Assembly: GCF_934190775.1 (NCBI RefSeq)
Contig: NZ_CAKPTG010000011.1
Coordinates: forward strand, 27,516-91,515
Source of the DNA: an uncultured Phascolarctobacterium sp.
GTDB taxonomy: Bacteria; Bacillota; Negativicutes; Acidaminococcales; Acidaminococcaceae
Reading direction: 5' to 3'
Length of the DNA: 64,000 bases
The translations under genes and the position numbers were made by a program. Each line of letters opens with the position of its first letter. Within the stretch, counting starts at the first letter, position 1. Below the pieces are notes generated by a model. The model worked only from the letters and a program-made list of their open reading frames with translations, searched no databases and was not told the origin of the DNA. Of the stretch, positions 54,467-62,454 are shown piece after piece.

Positions 54467-54750
54467 GGGAGCGGTCGACGATAAAGCGCCATATGCTTAG
54501 CAACGACTCCTAGGAGTACGCTTTGTACGCCGTCGTCGCTTCGCCTCTGACACTTTCTCGTCAACCTTTTTATAAAAAACTATAGGGAGCGGTCGACGCT
54601 AAAATGCCATATGCTTAGTAATGCATCCTAGGAATACGTTTAGTACACCGTCGTCGCCGTCGCTTCGCCTCTGACACTTTCTCGTCAACCTTTTTATAAA
54701 AACTATAGGAATCGGTCGACGGTAAAGCGCCATATAAGAGAAATATTGAC
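54467..54750 (+). repeat. tandem copies of a ~120-bp palindromic intergenic repeat
   Basis: Copies begin at GCGGTCGACG near 54471, near 54589 and near 54711, so the period is about 118-122 bp. The third copy is cut after about 35 bases. Each full copy has CGGTCGACG-TAAA, GCCATATGCTTAG, a core with ACTCCTAGGAGTACG (a perfect ACTCCTAGGAGT palindrome in copy 1), a second CGTCGTCGC arm, CTCTGACACTTTCTCGTCAA and a CCTTTTTATAAAAA-CTATAGG tail. No reading frame of note. The stem-loops may end the rodA transcript. The element at 43545-43635 is a diverged relative. Confidence 0.8.
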
Positions 54751-54798
54751 GAAAACTGTTTTTGACAAACCCTTCCATCATTAAATATAGAGGAGAAT

Positions 54799-56688
54799 AT
54801 GAATTTGAAAAAGGATTTAACTATTGATATTTTAAGCAGCGTGCAAAAGCCTGCGCGCTACACCGGCGGTGAGTTCGCCAGCATTGTTAAGCCTGCTAAC
54901 GAAGTAGAGGCAACTATTGCTCTGGCCTTCCCGGATGTATACGAAGTAGGTATGAGTTACCTTGGCTTCAAAATTTTATACCATCTGCTGAACAAGGAAA
55001 ATGGTATTGCTGCAGAACGCGTTTATGCGCCTTGGATTGACCTGGAGGCGAAGATGCGTGAGCGTGAAATTGCGCTTTGTACTCTGGAAACTAAAAAGGC
55101 TTTGAGCGAATGTGATATTGTAGGCTTTACTCTGCAATACGAGCTTTCCTATACCAATATCTTAAATATGCTTGATTTGGGTGGCGTACCGCTGCTGGCT
55201 AAGGACCGTACTGATGCAGATCCTTTTGTTATTGTAGGCGGTCCCTGCGTGTACAACCCGGAGCCTTTGGCTGATTTCTTCGATTTTGCTATTATTGGTG
55301 AAGGCGAAGAGGTTTTGATTGAGGTAATGCGTTGCTACAAGGAGTGGAAACGTGAAGGCAAACCTGGCGGCAGACAAGAATTTCTGCAGCGTGTGGTAAA
55401 AATTAAGGGCATTTATGTGCCTTCCTTCTATGAAGCAGAATATAATGAGGATGGCACCTTTAAGGCAATTAAGCCGCTGCGCGAGGATATTCCTGCTGTT
55501 ATCCAAAAGCGTGTTATAGAGGATATGAACAGCGTAGATTTCCCGACCTCTCCGATTGTGCCGTTTGGCGAGATTGTCCATGACCGCATCATGCTGGAGG
55601 TTTTCCGTGGTTGCAGCCGTGGTTGCCGTTTCTGCCATGCCGGTATGGTTTATCGTCCGGTGCGTGAGCGCAAGCCGGAGGTGCTGATGGACCTGTCGCG
55701 TAAGCTGGTAGATAATACCGGTTATAACGAAATAAGCCTGGTATCCCTTTCCAGTGCCGATTATTCCTGCCTGGCACCGCTCGTACATAAGATGATTGGC
55801 GAATTTAAAGATGAACGCGTCAGTGTTTCTCTGCCTTCCCTGCGTATCGACAGCTTCTGTGTTGCTATTGCCAAGGAGGTACAGGCAGTGCGCAAAAGCG
55901 GCTTGACCTTTGCTCCGGAAGCAGGCAGCCAGAAGATGCGTGATGTTATCAACAAGGGCGTTACCGAAGAGGATTTGATGAATGCTGTCGGTGCAGCGTT
56001 TGAATCCGGCTGGAACAGTGTTAAGCTGTACTTTATGATCGGTCTGCCCTATGAAACAGACGAGGATGTACTGGCGATTGCCGATTTGGCGCGCAAGGTA
56101 CAGTATAAATATTTCCAGATCACCGGCAAGCGTGGCTGTAAGGTTACTGTAAGTGCTTCTTCCTTCGTACCTAAGCCGTACACTGCTTTCCAATGGTTCG
56201 CGCAGAATGACTTGGAAGAAATCCGCCGTAAGCAGTTCCTGCTGAAGGATGAAATCAAAAAATATAAGAATATCACCTTAAACTATCATGATGCAAAAAC
56301 CGGTACTATTGAAGCTGTTTTTGCCCGTGGCGACCGTCGCGTAGGCAAGGCGCTGCTGCTGGCATGGCAAAAGGGCGCGCGTTTTGACGGCTGGAGCGAT
56401 TGCTTCTCCTACGAGCGTTGGCTGGAGGCTATCAGCGACGCAGGTCTGGATAAAGACTTTTACGCTGCCCGTGAGCGCGGTGAGCAGGAGGCTTTCCCGT
56501 GGGAGCATATTTCTCCGGGTGTCAGCCGCCGCTTCCTGTGGAACGAATGGCGTAAGGCTTATGCTCAGCAGCTTACGCACGACTGCCGTCGCACAAGCTG
56601 CACCGGCTGTGGTGTTTGCCAGGCATTGGGCGTAAAAATCGTTGACTATAAAGAAGAGTATCAAAACAATGGGGAGGTACAGGCATAA
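54799..56688 (+). CDS. TIGR03960-type B12-binding radical SAM protein
   Basis: A 629-residue protein. The N-terminal ~200 residues resemble a cobalamin-binding Rossmann domain (ALAFPDVYEVGMSYLGFKIL, VIVGGPCVYNPEPLADFFD). The radical SAM core follows with the cluster motif C-x3-C-x2-C in GCSRGCRFCHAG. A C-terminal cysteine set CRRTSCTGCGVC may bind another metal or cluster. The family is always paired with a TIGR03936 partner, as here, and is often near rng, rplU and obgE; its reaction is not established, though a role in RNA or ribosome modification is suspected from the neighbourhood. The stop overlaps the next start (TAATG). Confidence 0.88.
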   Translation: MNLKKDLTIDILSSVQKPARYTGGEFASIVKPANEVEATIALAFPDVYEVGMSYLGFKILYHLLNKENGIAAERVYAPWIDLEAKMREREIALCTLETKKALSECDIVGFTLQYELSYTNILNMLDLGGVPLLAKDRTDADPFVIVGGPCVYNPEPLADFFDFAIIGEGEEVLIEVMRCYKEWKREGKPGGRQEFLQRVVKIKGIYVPSFYEAEYNEDGTFKAIKPLREDIPAVIQKRVIEDMNSVDFPTSPIVPFGEIVHDRIMLEVFRGCSRGCRFCHAGMVYRPVRERKPEVLMDLSRKLVDNTGYNEISLVSLSSADYSCLAPLVHKMIGEFKDERVSVSLPSLRIDSFCVAIAKEVQAVRKSGLTFAPEAGSQKMRDVINKGVTEEDLMNAVGAAFESGWNSVKLYFMIGLPYETDEDVLAIADLARKVQYKYFQITGKRGCKVTVSASSFVPKPYTAFQWFAQNDLEEIRRKQFLLKDEIKKYKNITLNYHDAKTGTIEAVFARGDRRVGKALLLAWQKGARFDGWSDCFSYERWLEAISDAGLDKDFYAARERGEQEAFPWEHISPGVSRRFLWNEWRKAYAQQLTHDCRRTSCTGCGVCQALGVKIVDYKEEYQNNGEVQA

Positions 56689-57395
56689 TGAAACTGCGTA
56701 TGCAAATTACCAAGGATAAGGACATCCGCTTTATCTCCCATCTGGAATATGTGCGCACTATTGGTCGCGCAATCCGCCGTGCCAAGCTGCCTGCTGCCTA
56801 TTCCGAAGGCTTTAATCCGCATTTGAAATTCAGTCTGGCATCTGCGCTGGGCGTAGGCGTAGTAAGCTATACGGAGTTCGTGGAAATCGAGCTTGCCGAG
56901 CCTATGGAGGTAGAAAAGGCTGCGTTGGCTCTTGATGCTGCTTTGCCGCGCGGTATCCGCGTACTGGCTGCCGATGCTGTTGATACGCATCACGCTGCCC
57001 TGATGAGTCAGGCGGCAGGTGCAAGCTATCGCGTAACGCTGCCTTATAGCAAAGACGTGAGCGCTGCTGTTGCGGAGTTCAATGCTGCGCCGGAGCTGTT
57101 GTTCAAAAAAGCTGCACCTAAGACGAAGGCTAAGTTTAAAGAGATTGATGTCAAGTTCTATATTCCTCAGCTTACTGCAGAGCAGACCGAAACGGAAACA
57201 ATCTTCAGCTTTGACTGCAAAATTACGCCGACAGGCAGCATGAAGGCTGTAGATTTGCTGAATGCGCTGAACGAGCAGTATGGACTGGCGCTGCCGGTAG
57301 AAATGGCTGATATCGAGCGTCTAAGACTGTATCGCAATAATAAAAACGGCAAGCCTATTCCGATGCTGAACAGCGATGCCGTAACCTTAGGCTGA
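56688..57395 (+). CDS. TIGR03936 family radical SAM-associated protein (DUF2344)
   Basis: A 235-residue partner of the preceding radical SAM protein. The N-terminal region MQITKDKDIRFISHLEYVRTI and AYSEGFNPHLKFSLA match DUF2344. In some genomes the two are fused. The overlap by one base indicates strict co-translation. Its function is unknown. The ribonuclease G gene that often follows is absent; two hairpins follow instead. Confidence 0.88.
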   Translation: MKLRMQITKDKDIRFISHLEYVRTIGRAIRRAKLPAAYSEGFNPHLKFSLASALGVGVVSYTEFVEIELAEPMEVEKAALALDAALPRGIRVLAADAVDTHHAALMSQAAGASYRVTLPYSKDVSAAVAEFNAAPELLFKKAAPKTKAKFKEIDVKFYIPQLTAEQTETETIFSFDCKITPTGSMKAVDLLNALNEQYGLALPVEMADIERLRLYRNNKNGKPIPMLNSDAVTLG

Positions 57396-57425
57396 TTTTA
57401 GCTTAAGGCTGTAAAAATAAAAAAG

Positions 57426-57487
57426 AGCAAAGTCTGCTCAGTGCTTTGCTGATTAGAAAACCCCGTGGCGACTGCCACGGGGTTTTT
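57426..57487 (+). terminator. two consecutive hairpins, second a bidirectional terminator
   Basis: AGCAAAG/CTTTGCT forms a small hairpin at 57426-57450. AAAACCCCGTGGC (57457-57469) pairs perfectly with GCCACGGGGTTTT (57474-57486) around GACT, with A and T tracts on both sides, serving both the radical SAM operon and the convergent merR-type gene. Confidence 0.9.
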
Positions 57488-57503
57488 GTGTGCCTTGGAT
57501 ATG

Positions 57504-58340
57504 CTATTTTATCTGCAGCTCCAGCTTGTAAATATATTTATCGGTATCTCCCGTCAGCCAGTAGTCACACAACGATGTTACATAGAGTGGTGAAATCGGC
57601 GTAAGCTGATGCTCCTTGCAATAATCTGCCAACATTTGCAGATATTTTTTGTTGTTGAACATGTAGACGCCTTGAAAATAAAGCGTCAGATAATCGCCTG
57701 CTGGCTTTTGATAACAATGCGGTGTAGGGAGCTTATCGTTAAGTGTGTAAAAATAATGCTTGAGATGCTTGCTTGCGAAATCCTGCAAAATTTCCGTATC
57801 GTAAATATAACCAAAGCCGTTGGTTGTTAAGGCAGTATCATTTTGCAGATGGGTGAACATTCTGGCGATATGCGAAGAACGCTTTTTAAAGCATTCATTT
57901 TCTTCGGTAGCATTGCTCAGATAAAGATAATGTGCCTGATCATGGACAAGCATAATTTTATCCAGAGTAATGTCCGCAATATGGTCGAGCTTGCCTAATT
58001 CGCTCTGCAGCTCTGTTTTCATGGCTTGCAGACGAGCGATTTCCTGCGTGAAGAAATCTATGCGCTCATTAAATAAATCACGATAGTTTTGCGGCGAGCG
58101 GTTGGCAAGATAATCTTTGATGCGTGCAATGGGCACATCAAGCTGGCGCAGCGTAAGAATCAGCTGCAGCAAAAACAGCTGACTGCGCTTGTAATAGCGG
58201 TAACCGTTTTCATCGACAAGTTCTGGGGTAATCAATCCCAGCTTGTCATAGTAAAGCAGTGTCTTGCGGGGAATTTTGCAAAGCTGTGATAATTCACCGG
58301 TCGTAAAGTAATTTTGTAGATTTTTTGACATTTTTAGCAT
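57504..58340 (-). CDS. MerR family transcriptional regulator with effector-binding domain
   Basis: A 278-residue regulator. The winged helix-turn-helix starts at YFTTGELSQLCKIPRKTLLYYDKLGLITP, followed by the NGYRYY wing typical of MerR and a dimerisation coiled coil at about 85-125. The C-terminal ~150 residues look like a GyrI/BmrR-type small-molecule-binding domain, so it probably senses an organic ligand and not a metal (no Cys cluster). ATGs at 58340 and 58331 are both possible; AAGGGGG lies upstream. It is transcribed away from the TonB receptor operon and shares its promoter region, whose 19-bp spacer is the hallmark of MerR-regulated promoters. Confidence 0.88.
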   Translation of the reverse strand: MLKMSKNLQNYFTTGELSQLCKIPRKTLLYYDKLGLITPELVDENGYRYYKRSQLFLLQLILTLRQLDVPIARIKDYLANRSPQNYRDLFNERIDFFTQEIARLQAMKTELQSELGKLDHIADITLDKIMLVHDQAHYLYLSNATEENECFKKRSSHIARMFTHLQNDTALTTNGFGYIYDTEILQDFASKHLKHYFYTLNDKLPTPHCYQKPAGDYLTLYFQGVYMFNNKKYLQMLADYCKEHQLTPISPLYVTSLCDYWLTGDTDKYIYKLELQIK

Positions 58341-58347
58341 TTCCCCC

Positions 58348-58378
58348 TTGACTGTCTAGCTACTATACATAGTATTAT
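58348..58378 (+). promoter_or_regulatory. MerR-type 19-bp-spacer promoter of the TonB receptor operon
   Basis: TTGACT (58348-58353), a 19-bp spacer and TATTAT (58373-58378). The spacer contains the interrupted palindrome ACTAT-AC-ATAGT (58362-58373), placed as in MerR family operators. On the minus strand a TATAAT overlaps the same place and may serve the regulator gene. MerR proteins untwist such long spacers to activate. Confidence 0.7.
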
Positions 58379-58480
58379 AACATAGAAAAGAGAGATTGCA
58401 TATTAATACTTCGTTCAAATAATTTCAAGTGCTTAATACGCAACTCGTTGTTTTTTTGATGAGTGAATGGAGGTATATCT

Positions 58481-60643
58481 GTGAAAAAACTGGCTAGTAA
58501 AGGTTTATTGATGAGCGCATTGATTTGTGGTAATGTACTCTGGGGGGGGACAACGGTTCTTGCAGAAGAAATTGGTGATTATCAATTAGATGAAATGGTT
58601 GTTACTGCTACTAGAACAGAAGAAAGCAATATTAAGGTTGCTTCTGTTGTCAGTGTTATTACTGCGGATGATATAAAAAAGAAGAATATTTTGACCATCA
58701 CCGACGCATTAAAAGAGGTAGCTGGTATTTATGACGGCAGGCCCGGAGGCATGTCCGATACAGCAAATGGTATTCAAATGCGTGGCTTTGGCGAAGCTGA
58801 TATTTTGGTATTATATGATGGCATGCCGCTTAATGATGGTTTTAATGGCAAAGCCGATTGGAGCGTAATTGCTATTGATGATGTAAAAAAGATTGAAGTA
58901 TTGCAAGGAGCTGCTTCATCTCTTTATGGTGGTCATGCTGTTGGTGGCGTAATTAATATCATTGGTAAGAGCCCGGATAAAGATCACGTACATGCTTATG
59001 CTAAATATGGTTCTGATAAGACTAAAAAGCAGGGAATTAACTTAAGTAAAAAGTTTTCAGATAAGTGGTCTATGGGACTTGGGTATGAGAATAAAGAGAC
59101 CGATGGACATTATAAGAAACTGATTTATAAATATGCTTATAAGGCGAAAGACAAACCAGGTAATCCTGATAAAATTGGTACTGGCGCTATATTAAATCAA
59201 CACAGCAATGGCAGAGATATGTATATTTTGGGTAACCCTGGTGGTGGCAGAAGTGAAGATGATACATATAATTTTAAGTTACAATACAAATTTAATGATG
59301 CACAATCTTTGACTTATAGATATACGCATGACAAGTACAAGTATTTTGCTACAGATCCTGAGACATTTATTAAGGATTCTCAAGGTAATAAAATGTTTGA
59401 AGGCAGTGTACTTTTACCTAATGGCAAATATTTAGATTTCAATGAGTATGATTTTACCGATTATGATGGACGTCGTACTACAGACAGACATGCTTTGGCG
59501 TATAAAGATACCGCTAATAAGATTGATTTCAAACTTGGTGTTACAAATGTTAAAGATTTTGGCTATGCTACAGGTGATGACCTTGCTGGTCAAGGTGGAG
59601 GGTATGATACAAATTATCCTAACAAAACCTATAAGGCAGATTTCCAAAAAGTGTGGGAAGGAAGCAAAAATAATATTGTAGTTGGTTTTGACATTGAAAA
59701 GGGCTCTATGGATTATTCACAGAGTTATTTGGAACATTGGGGAGACAAAGATAGCGCCAACTATTTGTACTATACAATGGGCGGAACTAATTTAGTTGGA
59801 GCAGTATTTGTTCAAGATGCAATCAAGTTGAGCGATGTTTATTCTTTGGATTTGGGATTGCGTGTTGACTATTATCAAAAGAAAGATGGATATTATAATG
59901 AACATGGTAAAGACAATATCGAAAGACCAACAGAGAAATATACAGAATTGAGTCCTAAAGTTGCTTTTAGATATATGCCTGATGATGACACAACTTATTA
60001 CGCTTCTTACGGACACTCTTTTAATCCACCAACGCTTTATCAATTATACAGAAGCAATAGCTCCTTTGAAGCTAATCCTGATTTGAAACCAGAAACTACA
60101 GATACTGTAGAAGTAGGCTTAAAGAAACAGTTTAGCCCGAAGCTTTATAGCAGCTTAAGTATTTATCAAGCAAAATCCAAAGACTTAATTGATTATGATT
60201 ATCTTGATAGTGGCAAGAAGCAGTATATGAATCTTAGCAGTGTAAAACGTCAAGGTATTGAATTAATGCTTGACTATAAAATGGATGATAAATTTAGTAC
60301 GTTTGCAAATTTGACATTGCAAAATGCAACGGATGATACTACCGGAGCAAAGTTATATTCGATTCCTAAACAAATTTTAAAAGCTGGCTTAAAGTACAAC
60401 TATGGTGATGTTAGTGCATACATTGATGGTCAGTATGTAAGTAGTAGAACTTATGATGGTCAGCTTTCTGGTAAGTTATATTCAGATGATGCATTCTTCA
60501 CTGCTGATGCTGGCATAAATTACAAATTTATGAAAAATGCTACACTTAGCTTTGCTGTTAATAATATTTTCGATCGCGATTACTGGCAATGGTACAAAGC
60601 AGGTGGCAGAAGCTGGATCTTAGGCGTCGACTTTGACTTCTAA
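58481..60643 (+). CDS. TonB-dependent outer-membrane receptor
   Basis: A 720-residue outer-membrane barrel with plug. The GTG at 58481 follows GGAGGT at a good distance and gives a proper signal peptide (KKLASKGLLMSALICGN... ending VLA before EE). The TonB box is DEMVVTATR. The plug domain (about 45-150) has LQGAASSLYGGHAVGGVINI. The protein ends in the barrel signature with terminal Phe (LGVDFDF). The substrate may be a siderophore, haem, cobalamin or another chelate. A G8 tract at 58542-58549 lies within the signal-peptide codons and makes the gene a candidate phase-variable locus. Codon use is AT-rich with CAA for Gln. Confidence 0.93.
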   Translation: MKKLASKGLLMSALICGNVLWGGTTVLAEEIGDYQLDEMVVTATRTEESNIKVASVVSVITADDIKKKNILTITDALKEVAGIYDGRPGGMSDTANGIQMRGFGEADILVLYDGMPLNDGFNGKADWSVIAIDDVKKIEVLQGAASSLYGGHAVGGVINIIGKSPDKDHVHAYAKYGSDKTKKQGINLSKKFSDKWSMGLGYENKETDGHYKKLIYKYAYKAKDKPGNPDKIGTGAILNQHSNGRDMYILGNPGGGRSEDDTYNFKLQYKFNDAQSLTYRYTHDKYKYFATDPETFIKDSQGNKMFEGSVLLPNGKYLDFNEYDFTDYDGRRTTDRHALAYKDTANKIDFKLGVTNVKDFGYATGDDLAGQGGGYDTNYPNKTYKADFQKVWEGSKNNIVVGFDIEKGSMDYSQSYLEHWGDKDSANYLYYTMGGTNLVGAVFVQDAIKLSDVYSLDLGLRVDYYQKKDGYYNEHGKDNIERPTEKYTELSPKVAFRYMPDDDTTYYASYGHSFNPPTLYQLYRSNSSFEANPDLKPETTDTVEVGLKKQFSPKLYSSLSIYQAKSKDLIDYDYLDSGKKQYMNLSSVKRQGIELMLDYKMDDKFSTFANLTLQNATDDTTGAKLYSIPKQILKAGLKYNYGDVSAYIDGQYVSSRTYDGQLSGKLYSDDAFFTADAGINYKFMKNATLSFAVNNIFDRDYWQWYKAGGRSWILGVDFDF

Positions 60644-60672
60644 TTACTTGCTTAACGTTTTTCAATAGCTTA

Positions 60673-60715
60673 AAATAGGGATAGGGTGTTAGAATACACC
60701 CTATCCCTATTTGTT
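60673..60715 (+). terminator. perfect 17-bp hairpin between the receptor and iron-sulfur protein genes
   Basis: AAATAGGGATAGGGTGT pairs without mismatch with ACACCCTATCCCTATTT around a six-base loop, followed by only a few T residues (TTGTTAT). It ends the receptor transcript or attenuates read-through to the downstream genes. Confidence 0.8.
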
Positions 60716-60731
60716 ATCGAGGTGATTGCCT

Positions 60732-61550
60732 ATGTTATATAACCTTAAACGTTTAACCGGTTACGCTCTTGGCTTTATATTGTTTTATGCGCCGGTGGCG
60801 CTCTTCCAACGCTGCCTGTTCTATTTGCTTTACGGCAGCTGGCAGCCGCAAAGTATTCACGGACTTTGTTTTCGTATACCGATAGAGCATATTCTTGACG
60901 GAATCATCTGGCGGCTGACGCCGCTAAGCATGCTGAGCACATTACTGCTATTGGCAGCAGCCTTCTTCCTGGGACCAGTTTTTTGCGGCAGGCTGTGCCC
61001 GGCAGGGGCGTTCACCGAATATCTGTCGAAGCTGATGCCGTCTAAATTTCAAATAAGCTGGCATCGTTATACAGAAATTGCGCCTATTCGTTACGGTATG
61101 CTGGCAGGCTTTTGCCTGGTGCCTTTTTTCGGCGGTATTCTGGCCTGCTCTTACTGCAATTTCTTTTTGTTTGATTTACTTGCCAACTATTATACACGAG
61201 GTTATTTTATTTCGTTAACTTCAAGCCTTTTGCTGACAGCAATTATGTGGGTGCTTGTCTTTGGTATCTTCACTAAAGGCGGACGCGGCTTCTGTAATTT
61301 TTTGTGCCCGGTAGGTGCGGCGCAGGGATTGATGCATACCTTGGGCTGCAGGCTGCCGTTTGTGCTGCGCATGCGTGTAGAGGAAAACAAATGCATAGGC
61401 TGTGGCTTGTGCGCAAAGAAATGTCCGATGGAATCAGCGGAGCTGGTGGATGGCAAAGCGCAGATTAACCAGCATAACTGTATCTGTTGCGGCGTGTGTC
61501 AGCATACTTGCCCGGTGCAGGCTATCAGCTACGGGAGGAAACGCGTATGA
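60732..61550 (+). CDS. NapH-like polytopic 4Fe-4S membrane protein
   Basis: A 272-residue inner-membrane protein with about five hydrophobic segments, two CxxxCP motifs facing the cytoplasm (CGRLCPAG and CNFLCPVG) and two C-terminal ferredoxin-type clusters (CIGCGLCAKKCP and CICCGVCQHTCP). This is the NapH/NosR/CcoG layout, moving electrons across or along the membrane. The ATG at 60732 follows GAGGTGATTGCCT; an upstream TTG at 60726 is less likely. It overlaps the next small gene by ATGA. Beside a TonB receptor it may reduce an imported metal or chelate; that is an inference. Confidence 0.85.
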   Translation: MLYNLKRLTGYALGFILFYAPVALFQRCLFYLLYGSWQPQSIHGLCFRIPIEHILDGIIWRLTPLSMLSTLLLLAAAFFLGPVFCGRLCPAGAFTEYLSKLMPSKFQISWHRYTEIAPIRYGMLAGFCLVPFFGGILACSYCNFFLFDLLANYYTRGYFISLTSSLLLTAIMWVLVFGIFTKGGRGFCNFLCPVGAAQGLMHTLGCRLPFVLRMRVEENKCIGCGLCAKKCPMESAELVDGKAQINQHNCICCGVCQHTCPVQAISYGRKRV

Positions 61551-61741
61551 AAAATAAGCTGATAAATTTTATTACGGCAATGGGAATTCCCATAAGCGGT
61601 ATTACTACGCAGGGAGCAGGCTGCACAGGGATTTGCGGCAGTTGCAGCTTGAATTGCGTTCCGGGAATGGTTGCTTTACTGCTTTTGGCAGGCAAGGCTG
61701 TTTACAAACGTTATCATAGCGGGGTGGTGCAGCATGAATAA
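61547..61741 (+). CDS. small membrane protein with CxxxCxxCxxxC motif
   Basis: A 64-residue protein whose ATG overlaps the stop of the NapH-like gene. An amphipathic N-terminus is followed by GCTGICGSCSLNCVPG, four cysteines spaced C-x3-C-x2-C-x3-C, then one hydrophobic segment (MVALLLLAGKAVY). The Cys spacing suggests a metal or Fe-S site at the membrane surface. I know no named family. Coupling to the Fe-S protein suggests they form one complex. Confidence 0.7.
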   Translation: MKNKLINFITAMGIPISGITTQGAGCTGICGSCSLNCVPGMVALLLLAGKAVYKRYHSGVVQHE

Positions 61742-62231
61742 GAATGTGTTGAAGCGGGTGCTGGCCTTTGTGCTGATGGCGGCTGTAATGGTAGGATTGG
61801 TATTTTTCCGCAGTGAAAATGATTACGACAAGCACTATTTCCGTGCCAAGCTGGCGCGGGGGCAAGAGGTACATTGCCAAATAGACCTGGGCAAGGAGGG
61901 TGAGCTGAAATATCTTCTTCAGCCCAATATCTATACATTATATTTACGCCTGCTACCGGAGGATAAGCAAGCGCAGCTGCGCTGCGAGGGCGAAGGCCTG
62001 CAGCTGCTGCTGTCGCGCAGCAGCAAGAAAGGCTTGTGGCGCAAGCTGGCGCCTGATGAGATGATAAAGCAGTACAAGGGACAGATGTCAGTGAGTGCGG
62101 AGATGTATTTTTCACCGGAGCAGCTGAAGCAGCGAAATGTGCAGCAGGGGAAAATAAAGTTCTATGACGCAAAGGGCTTGTACGGAACTGTTGTTATTGA
62201 TGTAATCAATTCACGGGTGAAAAGAGATTAA
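61734..62231 (+). CDS. uncharacterised membrane-anchored protein
   Basis: A 165-residue protein with one N-terminal hydrophobic segment (about 7-25), then a soluble, presumably periplasmic, domain rich in Gln, Leu and Lys. No family is recognised. The ATG at 61734 lies inside the preceding small gene (overlap of 8 bases). The last 13 codons and the following terminator are duplicated around 63278-63365. It is the last gene of the receptor-associated set. Confidence 0.65.
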   Translation: MNKNVLKRVLAFVLMAAVMVGLVFFRSENDYDKHYFRAKLARGQEVHCQIDLGKEGELKYLLQPNIYTLYLRLLPEDKQAQLRCEGEGLQLLLSRSSKKGLWRKLAPDEMIKQYKGQMSVSAEMYFSPEQLKQRNVQQGKIKFYDAKGLYGTVVIDVINSRVKRD

Positions 62232-62244
62232 TATGTTTTTTAAG

Positions 62245-62276
62245 CTGTGGGCAGAAGTTCTGCCTGCAGTTTTTTT
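62245..62276 (+). terminator. terminator of the iron-sulfur protein operon
   Basis: CTGTGGGCAG pairs with CTGCCTGCAG (with G-U pairs) and is followed by seven T residues. A close copy exists at 63335-63365. Confidence 0.85.
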
Positions 62277-62454
62277 GTTTTAAATACAATAAAGATGTAT
62301 TCTTAAATTTTCTTGCAATCAATTAAGAATGGTGCTAGAATAGCAGATGAAAAAAGTAGTTAAATGATATATATAATTAATTGCTTTGAAGACTGTTGTT
62401 TTGGTGCGCAAAAGCAGTTATGATAGCTGCTGATGTCAAAAGGAGGCTTATATT
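62277..62454 (+). other. upstream region of the triple-repeat protein gene
   Basis: AT-rich. A possible promoter TTGTTT, 17-bp spacer, TATGAT lies at about 62396-62424, followed by RBS AAAGGAGGC. Confidence 0.4.

Noticed and set aside
54467..54750. CRISPR-like array after rodA
   Set aside because: There are only two and a third copies, each about 120 bp, with no short repeat-spacer pattern and no cas genes. They are palindromic intergenic repeats.
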